Notes under the pieces: generated by a model
What the model saw: only the letters and a program-made list of their open reading frames with translations
Told to the model about the DNA's origin: nothing
Databases searched by the model: none
Shown: positions 17,973-26,093 of the stretch, piece by piece
How the letters are laid out: the number at the start of each line of letters is the position of its first letter
Numbering within the stretch: position 1 is the first letter of the stretch
Position numbers and translations under genes: made by a program
NCBI RefSeq assembly: GCF_021390475.1
Contig: NZ_JAJUWS010000038.1
Coordinates: 1-63,067 of the forward strand
Origin: Streptomyces sp. ST2-7A
Lineage (GTDB): Bacteria > Actinomycetota > Actinomycetes > Streptomycetales > Streptomycetaceae
Length of the DNA: 63,067 nt
Reading direction: 5' to 3'

Positions 17973-18857
17973 TCAGCCGCGCGGGGCGCGGGCGAGCTGA
18001 CGGGACTGGGCGACCAGGCGGCCGGCGGAGTCCCAGACCTCGCCGTCCTCCTCCAGCAGGCCACCGGCGAGGTTGCGGGTGGTGAGGGCGACGCGCACCG
18101 GCCCGGGGGCGGGCAGGGCACGGACGTGGGTGGTCAGCTCGATGGTGGGCACCCAACCGGAGAGGCCGAGGTCGAAGACGGCCGGGGGCAGGGCGTCGCC
18201 GACCATCAGGAGCGCCAGGGGGTCGATCGGGCGGCCGTCGGCGAAGGCGAACCAGCCGCGCATACCCGCGCGCCCGGAGGGCGCTCCCACGGCCCAGCCG
18301 GCGCAGTCGGGGGCGAGGCGACCGGCGAGGCGGTGCACGATCGGGGTGTCCCGCAGGAACTCCGGCGGCGCGAGGTCCATACCGACGCAGTCCTCGTAGT
18401 CGGGGATGTCCGGCATCACGGCCGTGGTGCGGACCTCGTCGGGACCGGCTGCGAGGTCGATGTGGGTGGCCAGGACCCGCAGCCGTTCGACCTCCGTACC
18501 GTCGGCGGCGGTCTGCGTCAGGGTGGCGGTGCCGGTGGAGAGGGTGCGGCCCTCGCGGACGGTCTCCACCCGGATCACGGCCGGACCGGGGCGGGGGGCG
18601 GTGAGGTAGTGGGCGGTGACGGTCGCCGGGTGCGGGTGCGGCAGCGTCTCGACGAGGGCGCGGCCGACCAGGGCTTTGAGGTAGCCGCCGTTGACGGCGC
18701 CGAAGACGGACCAGCCGTCGGCGATCACGGTCTCGAACTCGCCGGGGACGCGCAGCCGGACGGCGGTGTCCCGGTCGAACTCGGAGGGGGGTGCGGGGTG
18801 GGCGTCGGGCGTCGCGGTACCGGTGGTCGGTTCGCTCGCTCGGGTCGTCTCGGCCAT
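17973..18857 (-). CDS. Acyl-CoA thioesterase-like double hotdog protein
   Basis: 294 residues in the TesB-like arrangement: an N-terminal hotdog with FGAVNGGYLKALVGRAL and HPATVTAHYLTAPRPGP, and a second with RGWFAFADGRPIDPLALLMVGDALPPAVF and VPTIELTTHVRALPAPGP. It would hydrolyse acyl-CoA esters; substrate unknown. Start ATG 18857. Confidence 0.85.
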   Translation of the reverse strand: MAETTRASEPTTGTATPDAHPAPPSEFDRDTAVRLRVPGEFETVIADGWSVFGAVNGGYLKALVGRALVETLPHPHPATVTAHYLTAPRPGPAVIRVETVREGRTLSTGTATLTQTAADGTEVERLRVLATHIDLAAGPDEVRTTAVMPDIPDYEDCVGMDLAPPEFLRDTPIVHRLAGRLAPDCAGWAVGAPSGRAGMRGWFAFADGRPIDPLALLMVGDALPPAVFDLGLSGWVPTIELTTHVRALPAPGPVRVALTTRNLAGGLLEEDGEVWDSAGRLVAQSRQLARAPRG

Positions 18858-19138
18858 GGGGGCAGCCTACCCGGCATTACTACTAAGCGGTAGCTCAGTC
18901 ATGGGTGACGGTCCCGGGCACAGCTCGAAGCTCCCCCCGGGCACCTCGGCCGAGCCACCCGGAGTTCCGGGCGCGTCCACCCGGGTTCGCCGCCGGGACG
19001 GGGTTTCCGACGGGGTGCCCTGCGCCCGGTGCCGGACGGGGGGCGCGGCTCCCGACCTCGGGAACGGGTGGTCGGTGGGCGCCCGGCGCCCGTACCGCCG
19101 GCGTCGCCGGTGCCGGTCGGTGTCCGCACCGGTGCCGG

Positions 19139-19804
19139 TCACAGCCGGTCGGTGTCACCCTCGGTGGCCGCACTGCGCCGGTGCCAGGCACGCGGGGCCC
19201 GCCAGTTGTACCGCAGCGCCAGCAGTCGCAGCACGAAGGGCACCAGCACCGACAGCGCCATCGTGACATCGCTCAGCGCGTCGTACCGCAGCAGCAGTGC
19301 CACCGCGGAGGCCCCCACGATCGCCGGCACCGCGTAGATCTCCCGATCCCAGCGCAGCAGGGCGGGCACCTCGTTGGCCAGCACGTCCCGCAGCACGCCC
19401 CCGCCGGCGGCGGTGGCCAGCCCCAGCGCGGCGGCGGCGACCGTGCCCAGCCCGTACTCGTGTGCCTTGATGGTCCCCACCACGCAGAAGAAGCCGAGGC
19501 CCGCGGCGTCGAAGACCAACACCGCGCGGTTGATCCGCTCCACCTGCGGATGCAGGAAGATCACCAGCACGGTCACCACCAACGGGGTGAGGAAGTACCC
19601 CATGTCGGTGAAGGCCGCCGGGGGCACCGCCCCGATCACCAGGTCGCGGAAGAGGCCGCCGCCCAAACCGGTGGCGAAGGCGAGGACCGCCATGCCGAAG
19701 ACGTCGAAGTTCTTGCGCACCGCCAGCAGCGCGCCGGAGATCGCGAAGACGGCGATGCCGGCGAGGTCGAGCCACTGCTGGAGGTCGGGGGTCAGGGGGT
19801 TCAC
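19139..19804 (-). CDS. TRIC-family cation channel (UPF0126)
   Basis: About 221 residues with seven predicted membrane helices in two inverted repeats, each carrying the family glycine/arginine motif: LAFATGLGGGLFRDLVIG and LGLATAAGGGVLRDVLANEVP. Bacterial homologues of trimeric intracellular cation channels; physiological role in bacteria unclear. The start is placed at GTG 19804 behind GGAGA, which gives the usual family length; the frame continues open to 19903 without family similarity. Confidence 0.88.
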   Translation of the reverse strand: MNPLTPDLQQWLDLAGIAVFAISGALLAVRKNFDVFGMAVLAFATGLGGGLFRDLVIGAVPPAAFTDMGYFLTPLVVTVLVIFLHPQVERINRAVLVFDAAGLGFFCVVGTIKAHEYGLGTVAAAALGLATAAGGGVLRDVLANEVPALLRWDREIYAVPAIVGASAVALLLRYDALSDVTMALSVLVPFVLRLLALRYNWRAPRAWHRRSAATEGDTDRL

Positions 19805-20178
19805 CGGGGCATTCTCCGGCACCACCGCCCGAGCGCCGTCGGCGGGGGCGAACCGGGCGCCCCACCCCGGGTCGGACGAACCGGACCGGGCCGGGTTCGG
19901 CACCGGGTCCGGTCAGCGGGACCCGGTCCACCGTTCCGGTGACGGGCCCGCCGCACCCCGCCCCGGAGTGGGGCGTCGGGCCGGGGAGGGCCGCACGGGT
20001 ACCGGTCCGGGGCGGGCGGGCGGGGAAGCGGGCACGACCCCGCCGGGAGCCGTTCGGGCCGCGGCTCGGGACGGCCGGACCCGGGGGTCGACCGCGTCGC
20101 CCCTCCCGTATCACCGGTTCGGATCCCACCGACCCCGGGGCCGGCGCGGCGCCGGCGCCCTGCTCCGCACGTCCCCGA

Positions 20179-20985
20179 TCAGGCACCGCGCCACCAGAAC
20201 GGCGTCACGCACTGCCGCATCCAGTGCACCAGCGGGTCGTCCGCCGTGTCCATGAGCAGCAGTTGCACCGGCCACCGCACGGGCACCCGGGCCAGCGCGA
20301 CCCCCAGCGCCTCCCCGACGGCCGCCGCGACCTCCGGGGGAACCGGTCCCTGCGGACCGCCGAGCACCGTCGGCTCCAGCTCCACTCCCACGCACAACGA
20401 GGGCGGGCCGCCCTCGGCGCTGGCCAGGCCGCGCCGGGCGGTGCGCACCGCCGGGATCTCGGACAGTTCGCCCGCCGCCGCGGCGAGGAAGTCGACCGGC
20501 TCCTCCTTCCAGTCCGGCTCGAAGAGCCGCATCCGGGCCCCGCTGGGCCGGCCCGGCACCCGCTCGCCCGGGGTGTCCCGGCACAGCTCGGCCACCGCCG
20601 CCGGCGGCAGCGGCGCGCCGATGGTGCCACCGGGGTTGATCACGACTCCGGCCTGCGGCGGCAGGCCGCGGGCGAACTCGATCGCCGGGGCCACCGCGAA
20701 GGAGAGGTGGGAACCGGCGCCCCTCATGAACTGTTCGGCGGAGCTGAAGACCGGCACGTAGACGCCGCCGTTGATCTCCAGGGTGGGCAGGTTCAGATGC
20801 GGGGAGGTGGGCCCGCCACCCTCGGGCAGCGGCACCCACAACGAGCTGCGGGCGATCGCCGTCAGTATCCGTTCCCCGGCGTCCGGCACACCGACCGAGG
20901 CGGCCAGCACCTCTTCCAGTTCGTTGCTCGGCCAGGAGGTGCCCGAGGCCCCCGGCGCGGTCGGCAGACCCGTCTGTCCCGTCAT
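20179..20985 (-). CDS. SseB-family (enhanced serine sensitivity) protein
   Basis: 268 residues. The N-terminal SseB domain carries LWVPLPEGGG, YVPVFSSAEQF and INPGGTIGAPLPPAAVAEL; the C-terminal half carries CVGVELEP and WPVQLLLMDTADDPLVHWMRQCVTPFWWRG. Overexpression of E. coli sseB makes cells serine-sensitive; the molecular role is not known. Its position just upstream of the glycine/serine genes is suggestive but it is on the opposite strand and not in their operon. ATG 20985 chosen; ribosome site weak. Confidence 0.85.
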   Translation of the reverse strand: MTGQTGLPTAPGASGTSWPSNELEEVLAASVGVPDAGERILTAIARSSLWVPLPEGGGPTSPHLNLPTLEINGGVYVPVFSSAEQFMRGAGSHLSFAVAPAIEFARGLPPQAGVVINPGGTIGAPLPPAAVAELCRDTPGERVPGRPSGARMRLFEPDWKEEPVDFLAAAAGELSEIPAVRTARRGLASAEGGPPSLCVGVELEPTVLGGPQGPVPPEVAAAVGEALGVALARVPVRWPVQLLLMDTADDPLVHWMRQCVTPFWWRGA

Positions 20986-21319
20986 GAACGCAGACCCTAG
21001 ACGAGTCACGGCCTCCGTGGGCACGGGGTCCGCCTCCGGGGTCGGACGGGACGCCGCGCGGAGTCGGATCACCCCTTCGACCACGTACGGCTACGGAGAG
21101 GTTGCGGAACGCAGCCGGCGCTTCAAGGCTGAACGGTGTGCGGGAGGTCGTCCGCCGCTCCGGAGCGGTTCGACGTCCGACCGCCCCGGGCGCGCGCCAC
21201 GGGACGTCGGGGATCACGACCGCCCGGTGACCCGTTCCGTGCCGCGGGGCGTCCCGCACCGCCGTCCGCCACGCCCGCACATCGATCCCGCCGCGCGCAG
21301 CGGCCCTCCTGGAGACCCC
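20986..21319. other. Divergent intergenic gap
   Basis: 334 bases between the sseB-like gene and the acidic secreted-protein gene. No gene supported. Promoters for both are expected here but I could not pick convincing -35/-10 pairs. Confidence 0.45.
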
Positions 21320-22099
21320 ATGCGCACACCCCGTGTCCATCCGATCCTCGCCACCGCTCTCGCCGCGGGCACCGCCGGCGCCCTGCTGCTGGGCACCACC
21401 GGTCCCGCCTCCGCCGTCACCGCCCCCGACATCCCGCTCTCCCCGGGGCTCTCCGCCGAGCGCGCGGGGGTCGGCACGTATCCGGCGGCCTTCGCCGCCG
21501 TGGTCCCCGCCCTGGCGGAGGAGGACGGGGTCACGGACGCCGAATCGCGCGTCCTGCCCGTCCCCGACATCGCCGACGCGCTGGAGCGGCTCACCTCCCT
21601 GACAAACTCGATCATGGAGTTGGTGGCCGCCCTGCCGGACACCTCCGAGACGGAGACGATCGGGTCCGTCGAGCCCGGCGATGCCACCGAGCCCGGCGCG
21701 GAGGTCGAGCCGGTGCTCGAGGACTCCGTGGACGAGCTGCTGACCGATCTGCTGACGGAGATCGACGATTTCGTGGCGGCGCTGCTCTCCGGTCTGCTGC
21801 CGAACTTCCCCATCGACGGCATCGGGGGCATCGACGACACGGAGGGCATCGACGGCGGGGGCCTCGACGAGGACTTCCCCATCGAGCCGATCGTCCCCTC
21901 CGAGGGGGCCGGGGCGGGCGACGAGGGGCAGGCCGGCGACCTGAACTCCCTCGGCAACCTGATCGACCTGCTGGAGACCACCGTCGACGGGACGGCCGAC
22001 CCGATGATGAACCCGGCGGCGGCCGGCGCGGACCGCACGGCGAAGATCGCGCCGTTCCTGCGGCCCGCCCTTCCGGTGGCCGAGATCCGCGAACCCTGA
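21320..22099 (+). CDS. Secreted acidic protein of unknown function
   Basis: 259 residues with a clear signal peptide ending GPASA (about residue 32). The mature part is strongly acidic and low in complexity: LEDSVDELLTDLLTEIDDFVAALLSGLLPNF, then Gly-Ile-Asp repeats (IDGIGGIDDTEGIDGGG). It has short leucine-rich helices but no Cys, metal motif or catalytic signature. The start is ATG 21320 after TGGAGACCCC. Similar Ala/Asp/Leu-rich exported proteins are seen in Streptomyces; function not inferred. Confidence 0.78.
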   Translation: MRTPRVHPILATALAAGTAGALLLGTTGPASAVTAPDIPLSPGLSAERAGVGTYPAAFAAVVPALAEEDGVTDAESRVLPVPDIADALERLTSLTNSIMELVAALPDTSETETIGSVEPGDATEPGAEVEPVLEDSVDELLTDLLTEIDDFVAALLSGLLPNFPIDGIGGIDDTEGIDGGGLDEDFPIEPIVPSEGAGAGDEGQAGDLNSLGNLIDLLETTVDGTADPMMNPAAAGADRTAKIAPFLRPALPVAEIREP

Positions 22100-22137
22100 G
22101 TCCGCGGACCCGGGTCCCGCGAACCCTGAGTCCGCGG
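22088..22137. repeat. 20-bp direct repeat covering the stop codon of the secreted acidic protein gene
   Basis: CGCGAACCCTGAGTCCGCGG at 22088-22107 is repeated exactly at 22118-22137. The first copy contains the TGA stop; the second lies in the trailer. Looks like a recent tandem slippage event. Confidence 0.85.
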
Positions 22138-22396
22138 GGCCCGGGTGGGCTCTCCTCTCCCCGTCGGGGCCCGCTCCAGCGGGTTCCACACCCTCCCGTC
22201 GGCCCGGCGCCGGTTCCCTCCCGGGCGCCGGGCCGACGGGTTCGGCAGCCGATCGACACCGGCTCCCCCGGGACCACCCACCCGCTCGCCTCCGCCCGAC
22301 CACGGCCGGTCCCGTCGCGACGCGCGCCCCGCGCGCCGCGACGGGACCGGCCGTGCGATGATGACCGCCCAACCGCATACCGGCCGTTCGATCGCG

Positions 22397-22592
22397 TGCG
22401 GGAGAGTCCCCGGTTCCGCCGGGGCGCCGAAGGAGCAAGTCCTCCCTTGAATCTCTCAGGCCCCCATTACCGCGCGCGAGAGGCAGATCTGAAAAGCGGA
22501 CCGCGCCCGGCCCACCGGGACGGTCCCACCCACGGTGCAAGCCGGGGCCGCACCGGCCCGGCGAACCTCTCAGGTGCAGATGACAGATGGGG
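22397..22592 (+). ncRNA. Tandem glycine riboswitch
   Basis: Two glycine aptamers in tandem in front of gcvT. Aptamer 1 (about 22397-22493) has GGGAGAGTCC, the conserved core GCGCCGAAGGAGCAAG and TTGAATCTCTCAGGC. Aptamer 2 (about 22499-22592) has CACGGTGCAAGCC and GCGAACCTCTCAGGTGCAGATGACAGATGG. Glycine binding should switch on the glycine cleavage genes. The pattern match to the family is strong; the expression platform between the second aptamer and gcvT is only about 70 bases and contains a C14 tract. Confidence 0.93.
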
Positions 22593-22628
22593 AGGGCGTG
22601 CCGTACGGCCGTGGCCGCCACCGGCGGA

Positions 22629-22642
22629 CCCCCCCCCCCCCC
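22629..22642 (+). repeat. C14 homopolymer in the gcvT leader
   Basis: Fourteen consecutive C residues between the riboswitch and the gcvT ribosome binding site (CCGGAGGAACCCC). A slippage-prone tract lying in the expression platform. Confidence 0.9.
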
Positions 22643-22663
22643 AGTCGTCCCCGGAGGAACCCC

Positions 22664-23836
22664 ATGACCGCATCCGCAGCGTCCCCCGAGTCCGCCGCCG
22701 GACCCCGCCGCACGCCCCTGGACGCGGTGCACCGCGAGCTGGGCGCCGCCATGACCGACTTCGCGGGCTGGGACATGCCGCTGCGCTACGGCAGCGAGCG
22801 CGAGGAGCACCGGGCGGTGCGCGAGCACGTCGGGCTCTTCGACCTCTCCCACATGGGCGAGATCACCGTGCACGGCCCCGCCGCCGGGGAACTGCTGGAC
22901 CACGCCCTGGTCGGTCACATCTCGGCGATCGCCCCCGGCCGCGCCCGCTACACGATGATCTGCGACGCCGACGGCGGCATCCTGGACGATCTGATCGTCT
23001 ACCGCACCGCCGCCGACACCTATCTGGTGGTGGCCAACGCCGCCAACGCGCGGGGCGTCCTGGACGCGCTGCGCGAGCGGGCCGCCGGCTTCGACGCCGC
23101 CGTGCGCGACGACCGCGAGGCGTACGCGCTGCTGGCCGTGCAGGGGCCGCGCGCGGTGGAGCTGCTCTCCGGTCTCACCGGCGTCGAGCTCGACGCCGTG
23201 AAGTACTACGCCGGTGTTCCCGGCACCGTCGCCGGGGTCCCCGCGATGATCGCCCGCACCGGCTACACCGGCGAGGACGGCTTCGAACTCTTCGTCGCCC
23301 CGAAGGACGCCCCCACCCTGTGGGCCGCGTTGATCACCGCCCGGGTCACCGGCCCCGACGGGGAGCCCGCCGCCCCGGTGCCGTGCGGCCTGTCCTGCCG
23401 CGACACCCTGCGGCTGGAAGCCGGGATGCCGCTGTACGGGCACGAACTGAGTCGGGAGACCACCCCGTTCGAGGCGGGCCTGGGTCGTGTGGTGCGCTTC
23501 GACAAGCCCGGCGACTTCGTCGGCCGCACCGCCCTGGAGGCCGCCGCCCGCCGCGCGGAGGCCGAGCCGCCGCGTCGACTGGTGGGGCTGGTCTCCGACG
23601 GTCGCCGCGTGCCGCGGGCCGGCCACCCGGTGGTGGACGCCGACGGGAAGGTGATCGGCGAGATCACCTCCGGCGCCCCCTCCCCCACCCTGGGTCGGCC
23701 GATCGCCATGGCGTACGTGGACGCCGCGCACGCCGAGCCCGCGCCGGCCGGGGAGTCGGGGGTCGCGGTGGACGTGCGCGGTACCCGCGAGTCGTGTGCG
23801 GTCCTCGCCCTGCCCTTCTATCGTCGGCGACGGTAG
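22664..23836 (+). CDS. gcvT: Glycine cleavage system T protein (aminomethyltransferase)
   Basis: 390 residues. Transfers the methylene group from lipoyl-bound aminomethyl to tetrahydrofolate, releasing ammonia. Signatures: HRELGAAMTDFAGWDMPLRYG, LFDLSHMGEI, ARTGYTGEDGFELF, CRDTLRLEAGMPLYGHEL and the C-terminal GEITSGAPSPTLGRPIAMAYV. Start ATG 22664 after CCGGAGGAA. Under the glycine riboswitch. Confidence 0.97.
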   Translation: MTASAASPESAAGPRRTPLDAVHRELGAAMTDFAGWDMPLRYGSEREEHRAVREHVGLFDLSHMGEITVHGPAAGELLDHALVGHISAIAPGRARYTMICDADGGILDDLIVYRTAADTYLVVANAANARGVLDALRERAAGFDAAVRDDREAYALLAVQGPRAVELLSGLTGVELDAVKYYAGVPGTVAGVPAMIARTGYTGEDGFELFVAPKDAPTLWAALITARVTGPDGEPAAPVPCGLSCRDTLRLEAGMPLYGHELSRETTPFEAGLGRVVRFDKPGDFVGRTALEAAARRAEAEPPRRLVGLVSDGRRVPRAGHPVVDADGKVIGEITSGAPSPTLGRPIAMAYVDAAHAEPAPAGESGVAVDVRGTRESCAVLALPFYRRRR

Positions 23837-24002
23837 GCCGGCGGGGCGGGTCCCCGGCGCCGGACACCGGCCCCGGCGCCTCCCCGCCCGTCCGTTCCCG
23901 ATGGGACGGACGACGCCCCCGCGTCGCCGCCCGGCGCCGCCCGTCCCGTCGGGGCTCCCGATCCCGTTCGCCCACCGCCGACACCGCCCCGCCCCGTGAG
24001 CC

Positions 24003-24052
24003 GGGACACCGGCCCGCCCGGCACGGGCCTCCCCGTCCCCGGCCGGTGTCCC
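24003..24052 (+). repeat. Inverted repeat between gcvT and gcvH
   Basis: GGGACACCGGCC (24003-24014) pairs perfectly with GGCCGGTGTCCC (24041-24052) across a 26-base loop. Possible intercistronic hairpin. Confidence 0.65.
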
Positions 24053-24104
24053 ACCGGTCGGAACCGTCCCACCCGCCACCCTCGTGACCCGGGAGAATCC
24101 ACCC

Positions 24105-24494
24105 ATGAGCAACAACCCCCAGCACCTGCGGTACAGCAAGGAGCACGAGTGGCTGTCGCCGGCCGATGACGGCGTCGCCACCGTGGGCATCACCGCGCAC
24201 GCCGCCTCGGCGCTCGGTGACGTCGTCTTCGTCGAGCTGCCCGAGACCGGGCGGACCGTGACGGCGGGCGAGACCTGCGGCGAGCTGGAGTCCACCAAGT
24301 CCGTCAGCGAGCTGTACTCCCCGGTCTCCGGCGAGGTCGTGGAGGTCAACCAGAACGCCGTGGACGACCCGGGTCTGGTCAACTCCTCCCCCTTCGAGGA
24401 GGGCTGGCTGTTCAAGGTCCGGCTCGACGAGGCCGCCGGCCTGCCGGGGGACCTGCTCTCCGCCGAGGAGTACACCTCCTTCAGCGAGGAGTGA
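24105..24494 (+). CDS. gcvH: Glycine cleavage system H protein (lipoyl carrier)
   Basis: 129 residues. Carries the lipoyl arm between P, T and L proteins. The lipoylated lysine is in ELESTKSVSELYSPV; the N-terminus YSKEHEWL and the C-terminal GWLFKVRLDE are family-typical. Start ATG 24105 after GGGAGAA. gcvP is not in this window. Confidence 0.97.
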   Translation: MSNNPQHLRYSKEHEWLSPADDGVATVGITAHAASALGDVVFVELPETGRTVTAGETCGELESTKSVSELYSPVSGEVVEVNQNAVDDPGLVNSSPFEEGWLFKVRLDEAAGLPGDLLSAEEYTSFSEE

Positions 24495-24520
24495 CCCCGG
24501 CGGGCACCACCCCGCTTGTC

Positions 24521-24587
24521 CCGGTCGCCGTCCCCGGCCGGTCCGTCCCGGTCCGCCGGGGGCGGACCGGCCGGGGACGGCGACCGG
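24521..24587 (+). terminator. 25-bp perfect inverted repeat between gcvH and glyA
   Basis: CCGGTCGCCGTCCCCGGCCG extended by GTCCG (24521-24545) is the exact reverse complement of 24563-24587, with a 17-base loop. Very stable stem-loop; could terminate, attenuate or protect the transcript ends. Confidence 0.75.
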
Positions 24588-24630
24588 CCGGCCCGCAGAC
24601 CGTCCGCAGACCGAAGGACTTCAGACCGCC

Positions 24631-25932
24631 ATGTCTTCCCAGTCGCCCCAGTCGTCCCCGATCTCCCCGTCGCTGTTGAACGGTTCACTGCACGAGGTGG
24701 ACCCGGACGTCGCCGCCGCCGTCGACGCCGAACTGCTCCGTCAGCAGTCCACCCTCGAGATGATCGCCTCGGAGAACTTCGCCCCGGTGGCCGCGCTGCA
24801 GGCGCAGGGCTCGGTACTCACCAACAAGTACGCCGAGGGCTACCCGGGCCGCCGCTACTACGGCGGCTGCGAGCACGTGGACGTCATCGAGACCCTGGCC
24901 CGCGACCGGGTGAAGGAGCTGTTCGGGGCCGACGCCGCGAACGTGCAGCCGCACTCCGGCGCCTCCGCCAACGCCGCCGCGATGTTCGCGCTGCTCCAGC
25001 CCGGCGACACCATCCTGGGTCTGGACCTCGCCCACGGCGGGCACCTCACCCACGGGATGCGGATCAACTTCTCCGGCAAGCTGTACAACGTCGTCGCCTA
25101 CCACGTGGACGCGGAGACCGGCCGCGTGGACATGGCCGAGGTCGAGCGGCTGGCCGCCGAGCACCGGCCGAAGCTGATCATCGCCGGCTGGTCGGCGTAC
25201 CCGCGGCAGCTGGACTTCGCGGAGTTCCGCCGCATCGCCGACGCCAACGACTCGCTGCTGATGGTGGACATGGCGCACTTCGCCGGTCTGGTCGCCGCCG
25301 GGCTGCACCCCAACCCGGTGCCGTTCGCCGACGTGGTGACCACCACCACCCACAAGACCCTGGGTGGCCCGCGCGGCGGTGTCATCCTCTCCCGCGCCGA
25401 ACACGCCAAGAAGATCAACTCGGCGGTCTTCCCCGGCCAGCAGGGCGGCCCGCTGGAGCACGTGATCGCCGCCAAGGCGGTGGCGTTCAAGATCGCCGCC
25501 ACCGAGGAGTTCCGGGACCGGCAGCGCCGTACCCTGGAGGGCGCGAAGCTCCTCGCCGAGCGCCTGCTCGCCGAGGACGTCGCCGGCGCCGGTGTCTCCG
25601 TGCTGTCCGGGGGCACCGACGTGCACCTGGTCCTGGTGGACCTGCGGAACTCGGAGCTGGACGGGCAGCAGGCCGAGGACCGGCTGCACGGCATCGGCAT
25701 CACCGTCAACCGCAACGCCGTGCCGAACGACCCGCGCCCGCCGATGGTCACCTCCGGCCTGCGGATCGGCACGCCGGCCCTGGCCACCCGCGGTTTCGAC
25801 GCCGAGGACTTCCGCGAGGTCGCCGACGTGATCGCCGAAGCCCTCAAGCCCGGTTTCGACACCGAGTCGCTCAAGGCCCGGGTCGTCGCCCTCGCCGAGA
25901 AGCACCCGCTGTACCCGAACCTGACGGTCTGA
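24631..25932 (+). CDS. glyA: Serine hydroxymethyltransferase
   Basis: 433 residues. Interconverts serine and glycine with tetrahydrofolate. TLEMIASENFAP at the N-terminus, PLP lysine in TTTTHKTLGGPRGG, and QQGGPLEHVIAAKAVAF. Follows gcvH in the riboswitch-led group; AAGGA lies 13 bases before ATG 24631. Confidence 0.97.
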   Translation: MSSQSPQSSPISPSLLNGSLHEVDPDVAAAVDAELLRQQSTLEMIASENFAPVAALQAQGSVLTNKYAEGYPGRRYYGGCEHVDVIETLARDRVKELFGADAANVQPHSGASANAAAMFALLQPGDTILGLDLAHGGHLTHGMRINFSGKLYNVVAYHVDAETGRVDMAEVERLAAEHRPKLIIAGWSAYPRQLDFAEFRRIADANDSLLMVDMAHFAGLVAAGLHPNPVPFADVVTTTTHKTLGGPRGGVILSRAEHAKKINSAVFPGQQGGPLEHVIAAKAVAFKIAATEEFRDRQRRTLEGAKLLAERLLAEDVAGAGVSVLSGGTDVHLVLVDLRNSELDGQQAEDRLHGIGITVNRNAVPNDPRPPMVTSGLRIGTPALATRGFDAEDFREVADVIAEALKPGFDTESLKARVVALAEKHPLYPNLTV

Positions 25933-25944
25933 CCCGCCCCACCC

Positions 25945-25999
25945 CCGGTGACGGGGAGGGCGCGGACGGCGACCCCGTACCGCCCCTCCCCGTCACCGG
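25945..25999 (+). terminator. 16-bp inverted repeat between glyA and sdaA
   Basis: CCGGTGACGGGGAGGG (25945-25960) pairs exactly with CCCTCCCCGTCACCGG (25984-25999), 23-base loop. Confidence 0.7.
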
Positions 26000-26093
26000 C
26001 CTCCGGGACCGGCCCCGCGCCCACCCCGCGCGCCGGCCCCCACCCTCCGCCCCCGGCGCTCACCACCCACGAGCAGACAAGGGAGTCCGCCCC

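Noticed and set aside
20111..24688. Minus-strand open frame of 1525 codons over gcvT and gcvH
   Set aside because: Shadow of conserved plus-strand genes and the riboswitch; no family similarity.
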